A stretch of 15,435 nt of DNA from DASRTE01 sp035316885 (GTDB lineage: Bacteria; Actinomycetota; Actinomycetes; Jiangellales; Jiangellaceae): assembly GCA_035316885.1 (NCBI GenBank), contig DATHII010000150.1:1-15435 (forward strand). The letters run 5' to 3'. This document shows, piece by piece, positions 6,233 through 13,374 of the stretch; position 1 is the stretch's first letter, and each line of letters starts with the position of its first letter. The notes under the pieces were generated by a model. The model ran no database searches. It had not been told where the DNA came from and saw only the letters and a program-made list of their open reading frames with translations. Position numbers and translations under genes: made by a program.

Positions 6233-7462
6233 TCAAAAGACCTCGAGTTCGGGCAGCGGTACGACCAGCTGCCCGCCCCACTCACGAACATAGGCAAGTT
6301 GCGCCGAGATCTCCTCCTTGAGGTTCCACGGGAGAATCAGCACGTAGTCGGGCCGTTCCTCGGCAAGGCGCTCGACCGGATGGATCGGGATGTGCGTACC
6401 GGGTAGGTACTTGTCATGCTTGAACGGGTTGCGATCGACGGTGAACGCCAGTAGATCGGATCGAACCGCCGCATGGTTGAGCAGTGTGTTTCCCTTGCCG
6501 GGGGCTCCGTAGCCGGCGACCCGAGCGCCCTGCCGTGAACGCTCCACGAGGAACTCGACGAGATCGTTGCGCGCGCCGGCCACCTCGGCGGCGAAACCCA
6601 TGTGTCCAGCCAGAGTGTTGAGGCCGGCTTCGGCCTCGCCGACAAGCACGTCGACAATCTCGCTGCTCGGTTCACCCGCAGCCTCGGCCGGTCGTGACCA
6701 GGTTCGCAGCGATCCGCCGTGTGTCGGGAGCTCTTCGACGTCGACCACGGTCAGTCCGGCCGCGGCCAGCACCCGCTGTGTCGTCAAGAGCGACAGGTAC
6801 GAAAAGTGCTCGTGGTAGATCGTGTCGTAAAGTCGGCCGTCGATCAGTCGCTGCAAGTGTGGGATCTCGATGCTCACGTGTCCGTCATCGGCGACGAGTG
6901 CCCGTAGCCCCTTGGCGAAGTCCACGATGTCGGGTACGTGCGCAAAGACATTGTTGGCGACGACCAGGTCGGCGGGCCCGTGCTCACTGGCGATCTTGCT
7001 ACCGACCTCCTCGCCGAGGAACAGCACTTCGGTGGGAATGCCCCTGTCGACCGCAACCTCAGCGACATTGCTCGCCGGCTCGATTCCCAGCCCGCGGATA
7101 CCCCGTTCGACGACGTGCTGCAGCAGATAGCCGTCGTTACTTGCCACTTCCACCACGAACGAGTCACCCGACAGCTCCAGCCGGCTGACCGCCGAATCGA
7201 CGAAGCGCTGGGCGTGGGCAACCCACGAGTCGCTGTACGACGAGAAGTAGGCGTAGTGACTGAAGATGTCCTCGGCTGGAATGTATGCAGGCAGCTGGAC
7301 GAGCAGGCATTCCGAACACACCCGGACGTGCAGGGGATAGAATACCTCGCCTTGGTCGAGCTGATCGGCGCTGAGGTAGCTCTCGCACGGCGGCGACATG
7401 CCGAGGTCGACGAACGTGTGTGTCAGCTCCGTCGAGCACAGGCGGCAGCGCGGCCTGATCAT
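6233..7462 (-). CDS. NDP-hexose C-methyltransferase (SAM-dependent, zinc-containing)
   Basis: A 409-residue enzyme that adds a methyl group from SAM to a carbon of an NDP-4-keto-deoxysugar, giving a branched sugar. Three parts are visible: an N-terminal zinc module (Cys6, Cys9, Cys49, Cys52), a Rossmann SAM domain with VVEVASNDGYL (103-113) and DLVVANNVFAHV, and a C-terminal domain with VAGYGAPGKGNTLLN and GTHIPIHPVE. Tyr70, His175 and the YHEH motif at 216-219 fall at a constant offset of six from the catalytic residues I recall for TcaB9 (Tyr76, His181, Tyr222, Glu224, His225), so activity is expected. The frame is open to 7645, but the true start is ATG 7462-7460, overlapping the TGA of the upstream gene as ATGA and preceded by GGGAG. 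The length is standard for the family. Confidence 0.93.
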   Translation of the reverse strand: MIRPRCRLCSTELTHTFVDLGMSPPCESYLSADQLDQGEVFYPLHVRVCSECLLVQLPAYIPAEDIFSHYAYFSSYSDSWVAHAQRFVDSAVSRLELSGDSFVVEVASNDGYLLQHVVERGIRGLGIEPASNVAEVAVDRGIPTEVLFLGEEVGSKIASEHGPADLVVANNVFAHVPDIVDFAKGLRALVADDGHVSIEIPHLQRLIDGRLYDTIYHEHFSYLSLLTTQRVLAAAGLTVVDVEELPTHGGSLRTWSRPAEAAGEPSSEIVDVLVGEAEAGLNTLAGHMGFAAEVAGARNDLVEFLVERSRQGARVAGYGAPGKGNTLLNHAAVRSDLLAFTVDRNPFKHDKYLPGTHIPIHPVERLAEERPDYVLILPWNLKEEISAQLAYVREWGGQLVVPLPELEVF

Positions 7463-8508
7463 GACCGGCTCCCGGAAACGGCCTGAGCTGTGTGCATGCG
7501 CAACTCGTCGTCGAGGCGCCCGGCCGCCATGAGCTCTCGGATCCTGGCCAACCGAACGTAGCGCGGACCCTCGAAGTCTTCGGTGGACAGACCGAACCGT
7601 CGCATGTCCGTGGCGAGCTCCTCGATCCCGTCCGCGACTGTCCACCTCGGCGTGAAGGCGGGGAGGACGGTCTTGATCTTGGTGAAGTCCACCCGGTAGT
7701 CACGCTTGTCCGGGCCGGCACCAGCGGCGAAGGTGACCGGCGCATCGAGGGCATCGGCGACCAACGTGGCGATGTCGCGGATCTGAATGACGTCCTCATC
7801 CCGGCCGACGTTGAACGCCTGGTTGTGCACGGCATTGCGTGGCGCCTCGAGTGCGGCGAGGAACGCGCGCCCGATGTCCTCTGCGTGCACCAGCGGCCGC
7901 CAGGGACTGCCGTCGCTCTGCAGCCGAACCTCGCCGCGGGTGAAAGCAATGCCCGTGAGGTTGTTGACGACGATGTCGGCCCGCAGCCGGGGGGAGGACC
8001 CGTACGCCGTCGCGTTTCTCAGAAAGGTGGGACTGAAGTCCTCGTCCGCCAACTCCGAAAGCCCGGCTTCGGCCATGACTTTGCTCTCGCCATACGGCGT
8101 CACAGGGTTGAACTGCGCGTCCTCAGTGCAGGGCTCGTCGGCAGCAGCCCCGTAGAGCGAGCAGGACGACGAGAACACATACCTTGGAACGCCCGCGGCC
8201 TTCGCCGTCCGGCCGAGATGGATCGCGCCGTCGGCATTCACCGAGTACGTGGCTCGGGGATTCAGGTCACCGACCGGGTCGTTGGAGATTGCGGCCAGGT
8301 TGACGACTGCGTCCAGACCGACGAGTTCATCGGGATTCACGTCGCGGATGTCTCCGCTGCGCTGCTCATAGCCTGATAACGGTGGTCCGAAGTCGCAGCC
8401 GTCATACCAGCCGGCGTCGAGGCCGACCACGTCGTGACCTGCCTGCTTAAGGAACGGGACGATCACGGCGCCGAGGTAGCCGCGGTCGCCCGCAATGAGA
8501 ACGCGCAT
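7459..8508 (-). CDS. NAD-dependent epimerase/dehydratase (NDP-sugar 4-ketoreductase/epimerase type)
   Basis: A 349-residue extended SDR. It has GDRGYLG (residues 7-13) for NAD(P) binding, LAAISNDPVGDLNP, SSSCSLYG (113-120) and YGESK (Tyr139, Lys143). LRNATAYGSSPRLR and SDGSPWRPLVHAEDI mark the subgroup that usually travels with sugar C-methyltransferases, where it is thought to reduce or epimerise the 4-keto group after methylation. The frame is open to 8625, but the ATG at 8508-8506 starts at the conserved beta strand (MRVLIAG) and has a GGGGGG tract upstream, so I chose it. It is first in the operon and its last bases overlap the methyltransferase start (ATGA). Its exact reaction and sugar cannot be fixed from sequence. 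Confidence 0.9.
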   Translation of the reverse strand: MRVLIAGDRGYLGAVIVPFLKQAGHDVVGLDAGWYDGCDFGPPLSGYEQRSGDIRDVNPDELVGLDAVVNLAAISNDPVGDLNPRATYSVNADGAIHLGRTAKAAGVPRYVFSSSCSLYGAAADEPCTEDAQFNPVTPYGESKVMAEAGLSELADEDFSPTFLRNATAYGSSPRLRADIVVNNLTGIAFTRGEVRLQSDGSPWRPLVHAEDIGRAFLAALEAPRNAVHNQAFNVGRDEDVIQIRDIATLVADALDAPVTFAAGAGPDKRDYRVDFTKIKTVLPAFTPRWTVADGIEELATDMRRFGLSTEDFEGPRYVRLARIRELMAAGRLDDELRMHTAQAVSGSRS

Positions 8509-8567
8509 TGGCCCCCCGCCAAGTGGATGATCGGTACTGGCCCCCCTAGACCAGATCGCTCGGGTCG

Positions 8568-8596
8568 AGGGTAACCGGTGTGGTCGGATCCGTCGA
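8568..8596 (-). promoter_or_regulatory. Candidate promoter of the deoxysugar operon
   Basis: On the minus strand TCGACG (8596-8591) and TACCCT (8573-8568) are spaced by exactly 17 nt. They match four of six -35 bases and the actinobacterial TANNNT -10 pattern. Transcription would begin near 8561, leaving a leader of about 50 nt before the ATG at 8508. It is a consensus match only. Confidence 0.33.
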
Positions 8597-8653
8597 CTCG
8601 TGCCGGGCGACTCGCCCCAGGACACGCCCTGATCACGATTTCTCCCAGGGACA

Positions 8654-8682
8654 TAGCGAACGCTGCGGCATCGACGTATAGT
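8654..8682 (+). promoter_or_regulatory. Candidate promoter of the sugar-phosphate transferase
   Basis: TATAGT at 8677-8682 is a near-consensus -10 box (five of six) in otherwise very G+C-rich DNA. A poor -35 (TAGCGA, three of six) lies 17 nt upstream. Transcription would start near 8689, about 67 nt before the ATG at 8756. It is a consensus match only. Confidence 0.38.
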
Positions 8683-8755
8683 CCCACTCCTGATGGCCCG
8701 GCCGGGGGTGGGGGAACGGCCGCGGCTGGGGGGTTCGACTGGCCCTGGGGGGGCA

Positions 8756-10288
8756 ATGACAGCGGTTAGTCATGATCCGGCTGGTGTGCGAACGCGGCGG
8801 CGGATGAGCCTGTCGGGAATCGCCGCGCGAGCCCGCAACGTCGTCAGCGATCCTGCACGGTCGCGCGTCCGCGTCCCGCGATGGCTGGTGGTGGCGGTCG
8901 TCGTCGGCGATACGGTCGCCGTGGTCGTGGCCCTGGCCGCCAGCCAGCTGATCTTCCCCACCCGTCACGCTCCTGAGGTGCTGTTCGGGCCGTCCGGAGC
9001 AGCGCTGGCGTGGCCGGTGCTGCTCGCTGCGCGCGGCTGCTACACCAGGGCCGGAATGGCTGCTCGCGACGGCCAGCAGCAGATCCGACGAGCAGTGGTC
9101 ACACTGGTCGCGCTGTTCGCTGTCGTGTCCGCTGTCCTGGAGCAGAGTGTCGCGATGACCACCGTGGTGGTGGTCGGGCCGCTGCTGTTCGCGATCTCGA
9201 TGGGCACGCGGCGGGTCGTCGCCCTGCGCCTGCGGCGCCTCCGCCGGGACGGCATCGCGGTCCGGCGGGTCGTCGCCGTCGGTGCCGGGGAGGCCATCAC
9301 CGAGTTGGTGGACCAACTCGCTCGTGTCACCGATCACCCGATGGTGGTCGTCGGGGCGTGCACCGAGGGTGGTGCGCTCGCCGAGGACATTCCGGTCGTG
9401 GGCGAGGTCCGGATCGATCCCAATTCCGACGCGGAGGGCCTGCGCGGGGGCCCCGCGGTCGATACCGTGCTGGACGCTGCTCAACGGCTGGAGGCCGACA
9501 CCGTCTGCGTGGTTGGCGCGTCAGTCTTCGCCAGCGATCGGCTGCGTGCGCTGTCCTGGGCGCTGCGTGATCGTGGGGTCGACCTCGTCACGGCGCCCGG
9601 CCTGGTCGACATTGCCTCGCACCGGGTGAAGTTCGACCGGGCTGGAATCGTCACGCTGCTGCACCTGCGCTCCGTCCCCAGCGGCGGCCCACGCCGCCTC
9701 GCCAAGGCTGTAGTCGATCGGGTCGTAGCGGCGACCGCCCTAGTTGTGCTTGCGGTGCCTATGTTCGCGATCGGGGTGGCGATCCGCGCGACCAGCAGCG
9801 GTCCGGCCCTGTATCGGCACACCCGTATCGGGATAGCCGGCCGTCCGTTCACCATGGTCAAGTTCCGCACGATGGTGGCGAACGCCGACGATCTCCGCAG
9901 CGACCTCCTCGGCGCGAACGAGAACGACGGGATGATGTTCAAGCTCCGCAACGACCCGCGGGTCACGCGGATCGGTCAGCTACTGCGCAGGACATCTCTC
10001 GACGAGTTGCCGCAGCTGATCAACGTCGCGCTGGGCCAGATGTCGTTGGTGGGTCCGCGCCCACCACTGCCGTCGGAGGTCGCCGATTACGGGGCGTTGG
10101 AGCACCGCCGGCTGCTCGTGCCGCCCGGCATGACCGGGCTGTGGCAGGTCAGTGGGCGATCCACGCTCAACTGGGACGAGACACTCCGCCTTGATCTCCG
10201 TTATGTCGACAACTGGACCTTCGCGACGGATCTGCGAATGCTGTGGCGGACAGCGAGCGTTGTCGTGCGGGGCACGGGCGCGTACTGA
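8756..10288 (+). CDS. Initiating polyprenyl-phosphate sugar-1-phosphate transferase
   Basis: A 510-residue membrane enzyme that moves a hexose 1-phosphate from an NDP-sugar to undecaprenyl (polyprenyl) phosphate, starting a lipid-linked repeat unit at the inner membrane. The N-terminal half has several hydrophobic segments (for example LVVAVVVGDTVAVVVALA) and a soluble CoA-binding-like section (VVAVGAGEAITELV). The C-terminal sugar transferase domain starts at about residue 312, with a membrane hairpin (ALVVLAVPMFAIGVAI). It then carries FTMVKFRTM, LRRTSLDELPQL, MSLVGPRPP and PPGMTGLWQVSGRSTLNWDE, all hallmarks of the WcaJ/WbaP/EpsE-type family. The frame extends upstream to 8693, but the ATG at 8756 has a G-rich ribosome site. 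Which sugar it transfers cannot be read from the sequence. It is divergent from the deoxysugar operon. Confidence 0.92.
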   Translation: MTAVSHDPAGVRTRRRMSLSGIAARARNVVSDPARSRVRVPRWLVVAVVVGDTVAVVVALAASQLIFPTRHAPEVLFGPSGAALAWPVLLAARGCYTRAGMAARDGQQQIRRAVVTLVALFAVVSAVLEQSVAMTTVVVVGPLLFAISMGTRRVVALRLRRLRRDGIAVRRVVAVGAGEAITELVDQLARVTDHPMVVVGACTEGGALAEDIPVVGEVRIDPNSDAEGLRGGPAVDTVLDAAQRLEADTVCVVGASVFASDRLRALSWALRDRGVDLVTAPGLVDIASHRVKFDRAGIVTLLHLRSVPSGGPRRLAKAVVDRVVAATALVVLAVPMFAIGVAIRATSSGPALYRHTRIGIAGRPFTMVKFRTMVANADDLRSDLLGANENDGMMFKLRNDPRVTRIGQLLRRTSLDELPQLINVALGQMSLVGPRPPLPSEVADYGALEHRRLLVPPGMTGLWQVSGRSTLNWDETLRLDLRYVDNWTFATDLRMLWRTASVVVRGTGAY

Positions 10289-10302
10289 CCATCAGTCCCT
10301 AC

Positions 10303-10333
10303 ACTGGCCGGTGGTCCGGCCGGGCCGGTCAGT
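10303..10333 (+). terminator. Hairpin after the sugar-phosphate transferase, possible terminator
   Basis: ACTGGCCGG (10303-10311) can pair with CCGGTCAGT (10325-10333): nine pairs including one G-U, with a 13-nt loop that is itself G+C-rich. It begins 15 nt after the stop codon. There is no U-tract, which is common for actinobacterial terminators. Partial readthrough into cysQ is possible. Confidence 0.4.
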
Positions 10334-10375
10334 CGGCCCAGTGCCCACAGCCATCCAACGTGCATTCGAGGGCCA

Positions 10376-11131
10376 GTGGATCAGCGAGCAGATGCAACAC
10401 TGGCCCGCCGCCTCGCCTCTGAGGCAGGCGCGCTGCTGTTGGGGCTGCGTGAGTTGCCGTCGTGGGGTGACGCGGACCTGGCAAAGCTGCGTGAGGCGGG
10501 CGACCTAGCCTCGCAGCGCTTCCTTGCGGCCGAGCTGGCTGTAGCACGCTCCAGCGATTTCGTGCTCAGCGAGGAAGCCGCCGACGACCAGCGCCGGCTT
10601 GCCGCGGGCCGGGTCTGGATCATCGATCCGCTCGACGGCACCCGGGAGTTCGCCGAGGGCCGGTCCGACTGGGCGGTGCATGTGGCGCTCTGGCGCGAGG
10701 GCGAGCTCGCCGCCGGCGCGGTGGCTCTTCCGGGCATTGGCACGACCCTGTCCACCGCCGAACCGCTCCAGCGCCCGGTCCCGGCGCCGGGTCCGGTCCG
10801 GATCGCCGTCAGCCGCACGCGAGCACCGGCCATCGCCACCCGGGTGGCAGGACGCCTGGCGGCCGAGCTGGTGCCGATGGGCTCAGCCGGCTACAAGGTG
10901 GCGACTGTGGTGCTGGGCGAGGTGGACGCCTACGTCCACGCGGGCGGGCAGTACGAGTGGGACTCTGCAGCACCGGTGGCCGTTGCCCGTGCCGCCGGTT
11001 TGCACGCGAGCCGGCTGGACGGATCTGACCTGCGGTACAACCAGCCCGAGCCCTACCTGCCAGACTTGGTCGTCTGCCGGCCGGAGCTCGCCGATGCGCT
11101 CCTCGACGCCATCAGCGAGGAAGCCCCCTGA
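10376..11131 (+). CDS. cysQ: CysQ-type 3'(2'),5'-bisphosphate nucleotidase (inositol monophosphatase family)
   Basis: A 251-residue Mg-dependent phosphatase of the IMPase/FBPase fold. It probably turns 3'-phosphoadenosine 5'-phosphate (PAP) into AMP, or PAPS into APS, and so protects and tunes sulfate assimilation. Metal-binding motifs are in family order: SEE (about 65-67), WIIDPLDGTREF (about 80-91) and YEWDSAAP (about 193-200). Length is normal. The start is GTG at 10376 with GAGGG just upstream. It lies 8 nt before cysD, which supports a sulfur role over inositol phosphatase activity, although the family is hard to split by sequence alone. Confidence 0.87.
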   Translation: MDQRADATLARRLASEAGALLLGLRELPSWGDADLAKLREAGDLASQRFLAAELAVARSSDFVLSEEAADDQRRLAAGRVWIIDPLDGTREFAEGRSDWAVHVALWREGELAAGAVALPGIGTTLSTAEPLQRPVPAPGPVRIAVSRTRAPAIATRVAGRLAAELVPMGSAGYKVATVVLGEVDAYVHAGGQYEWDSAAPVAVARAAGLHASRLDGSDLRYNQPEPYLPDLVVCRPELADALLDAISEEAP

Positions 11132-11139
11132 GACAATCG

Positions 11140-12048
11140 ATGACACTTCCCGGATACCAGCTCACCCAGCTCGAGGCGCTCGAGGCCGAGGCGATTCACG
11201 TCATGCGTGAGGTCGTCGCCGAGCTCGAACGCCCGGTGCTGCTGTTCTCCGGCGGCAAGGACTCGATCGTGACGCTTCGGCTGGCCGAGAAGGCGTTCTG
11301 GCCCGCGCGGATCCCGTTCCCCGTGCTGCACGTCGACACCGGTCACAACTTCCCCGAAGTGTTGGAGTTCCGCGACAAGCGAGTTGGTGAGTTGGAGGTC
11401 CAACTGGTGGTGGCGTCGGTCCACGACGCGATCGGGCGCGGGCTGGTAAGCGAGGAGCCCAACGGTTCGCGCAACCGGATACAGACGCCGGTCCTACTCG
11501 AGACCGTGGAGGACTACCGCTTTACCGCGTTGTTCGGCGGCGCCCGCCGCGACGAGGAGAAGTCCCGCGCAAAGGAACGGGTCTTCTCCTTCCGCGACGA
11601 GTTCGGCCAGTGGGACCCGAAGGACCAGCGTCCTGAGCTGTGGAACCTCTACAACGGCCGCATTCATCTCGGCGAGAGCATCCGGGTCTTTCCGCTGTCG
11701 AACTGGACCGAGCTCGACGTGTGGCAGTACATCGCTAGGGAGGGCATCGACGTTCCGTCGATCTACTACGCACACGAGCGGGATGTGTTCGAGCGCGACG
11801 GGATGCTGTTTGCGGCGAACGAGTTCTGCCGGCCTCGCGATGACGAGCCGGTCTTCGCCGACAAGGTGCGCTACCGGACCGTCGGCGACGCCACGCTGAC
11901 CGCGGCTGTCAAGTCCGACGCGGACACCATCGAGAAGATCATCGACGAGGTCGCCGCCACGCGGCTGACCGAGCGCGGGGCAACCCGTGGGGACGACCGG
12001 TTCAGTGAGGCAGCGATGGAGGACCGCAAGCGGGAGGGCTACTTCTGA
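11140..12048 (+). CDS. cysD: Sulfate adenylyltransferase small subunit CysD
   Basis: A 302-residue subunit of ATP sulfurylase. With the GTPase CysN it makes adenosine 5'-phosphosulfate (APS) from ATP and sulfate in the cytoplasm. The ATP-pyrophosphatase loop is FSGGKDS (residues 36-42), followed by LHVDTGHNFPEVLEFRD. FGGARRDEEKSRAKERVFSFRD and FPLSNWTELDVWQYI are further signatures; RKREGYF is the characteristic C-terminus. Length matches known CysD proteins. It follows cysQ by 8 nt and precedes cysN by 2 nt, so the three form one operon. The local ribosome site is weak (GAGGAA lies 17 nt away), pointing to coupled translation. Confidence 0.96.
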   Translation: MTLPGYQLTQLEALEAEAIHVMREVVAELERPVLLFSGGKDSIVTLRLAEKAFWPARIPFPVLHVDTGHNFPEVLEFRDKRVGELEVQLVVASVHDAIGRGLVSEEPNGSRNRIQTPVLLETVEDYRFTALFGGARRDEEKSRAKERVFSFRDEFGQWDPKDQRPELWNLYNGRIHLGESIRVFPLSNWTELDVWQYIAREGIDVPSIYYAHERDVFERDGMLFAANEFCRPRDDEPVFADKVRYRTVGDATLTAAVKSDADTIEKIIDEVAATRLTERGATRGDDRFSEAAMEDRKREGYF

Positions 12049-12050
12049 GC

Positions 12051-13300
12051 ATGGACCTGCTGCGCTTCGCCACGGCAGGGTCGGTCGACGACGGCAAGAG
12101 CACGTTGATCGGCCGGCTGCTGTACGACTCCAAGGCGATCTTCACCGATCAGCTCGAGAGTGTCGAACGGACCAGCCGCGAGCGCGGAGACGAGTACACG
12201 GACCTCGCGCTGCTCACCGACGGCTTGCGAGCCGAACGGGAGCAGGGAATCACCATCGATGTCGCCTACCGATATTTCGCGACGCCGCGGCGGAAGTTCA
12301 TCATCGCGGACACCCCTGGGCACATCCAGTACACGCGCAACATGGTGACCGGCGCCTCCACGGCCGACCTCGCCGTCGTCCTGGTCGACGCCCGTAAGGG
12401 CATCGTCGAGCAGAGCCGGCGGCATGCGTTCATCGTGTCGCTGCTGCGCGTTCCGCACCTGGTATTCGCGGTGAACAAGATGGACCTGGTCGATTGGTCA
12501 CAGGAGGCCTTCGACGAGATCGCGGACGAGTTCAGCAGGTTCGCCGCCAAATTGGAAATCGCCGACCTCACGATCATTCCCATCTCGGCTCTGCACGGGG
12601 ACAACATCGTCGCCCGGTCCGAGTCCATGCCCTGGTACGAGGGGCCGTCGCTGCTGCATCATCTCGAGCACGTGCACATCGCCAGCGACCGCAACCTCGT
12701 CGACGTGCGGTTCCCGGTGCAGTACGTCATCCGGCCCCAGTCGCGCCGCCATGTCGACTACCGCGGGTACGCGGGCCAGGTCGCCGGTGGAGTGCTCAAG
12801 CCGGGCGACGAGGTCATGGTCCTGCCCAGCGGATTCAGCACCAAGATCGCTGCGATCACGACGGCCGACGGACCGGTCGACGAGGCGTTCCCACCGATGT
12901 CTGTGACGATCCGCCTGAGGACGAGATCGACGTTTCCCGCGGGGACATGATCTGCCGGCCGCACAACCAACCGACGATCGCGCAGAACCTGGACGCGATG
13001 GTCTGTTGGATGACGGACAAACCGCTGCAGCGCGGGGCCAAGTTCGCGCTCAAGCACACCACCCGGTCGGTGCGGACCCTAGTCAAGGAGCTCCAGTACC
13101 GCCTCGACGTCAACACGTTGCACCGGGACGAGGCCGCGGACCAGCTCGGCCTGAACGAGATCGGCCGGGTGCGGCTGCGCACGACGGCTCCGCTGCTCGC
13201 CGACGAGTACCGCCGCAACCGCACGACCGGAGGGTTCATCCTGGTCGACGAGTCGACGAACCGCACGGTCGGCGCCGGCATGATCACCGAGGCCAGCTGA
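12051..13300 (+). pseudogene. cysN: Sulfate adenylyltransferase GTPase subunit CysN, broken by a 1-bp frameshift
   Basis: CysN is the GTPase partner of CysD in ATP sulfurylase. The first frame has GSVDDGKST (residues 10-18), ADTPGH (about 85-90) and NKMDL (about 142-146), as in EF-Tu-like GTPases. It runs to VTIRL and then goes off frame at about 12918, hitting a TGA at 12948-12950. The family sequence resumes at once in another frame (DEIDVSRGDMI) and ends normally at 13300 with the C-terminal beta-barrel. Adding one G to make CTGGAGGACGAG restores an unbroken protein of about 416 residues, a normal length for CysN without a fused CysC kinase. Either the base is missing from this sequence or the gene is truly mutated. 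The 299-residue truncated product would keep the GTPase domain but lose its last domain. The ATG is 2 nt after the cysD stop. Confidence 0.9.
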
Positions 13301-13374
13301 TCGCCCGCAGCTGGCACGCCGAAACAGTTCGGGTGTGGGACCGTGCATCTGGGGGGTGAGTCAGAAGGGTGTCG

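Larger units (their letters stand above)
8509..8755. promoter_or_regulatory. Divergent intergenic region between the sugar operon and the sugar-phosphate transferase
   Basis: This 247-nt gap separates divergent starts (8508 minus, 8756 plus) and must hold promoters for both transcripts. Candidate sigma-70-type elements for each strand are listed separately. G-runs close to each start codon serve as ribosome-binding tracts. No coding frame or clear operator repeat was recognised. Confidence 0.7.

Noticed and set aside
7492..8376. Long plus-strand open frame of 294 codons opposite the NAD-dependent epimerase gene
   Set aside because: It is antisense to a protein with clear SDR motifs, has no recognisable domain, and reflects the high G+C third-position bias that keeps antisense frames open.
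8633..9484. Minus-strand frame of 283 codons opposite the sugar-phosphate transferase
   Set aside because: It is His/Asp/Arg-rich, low-complexity translation typical of antisense reading in G+C-rich DNA; the plus strand encodes an unmistakable membrane sugar transferase.
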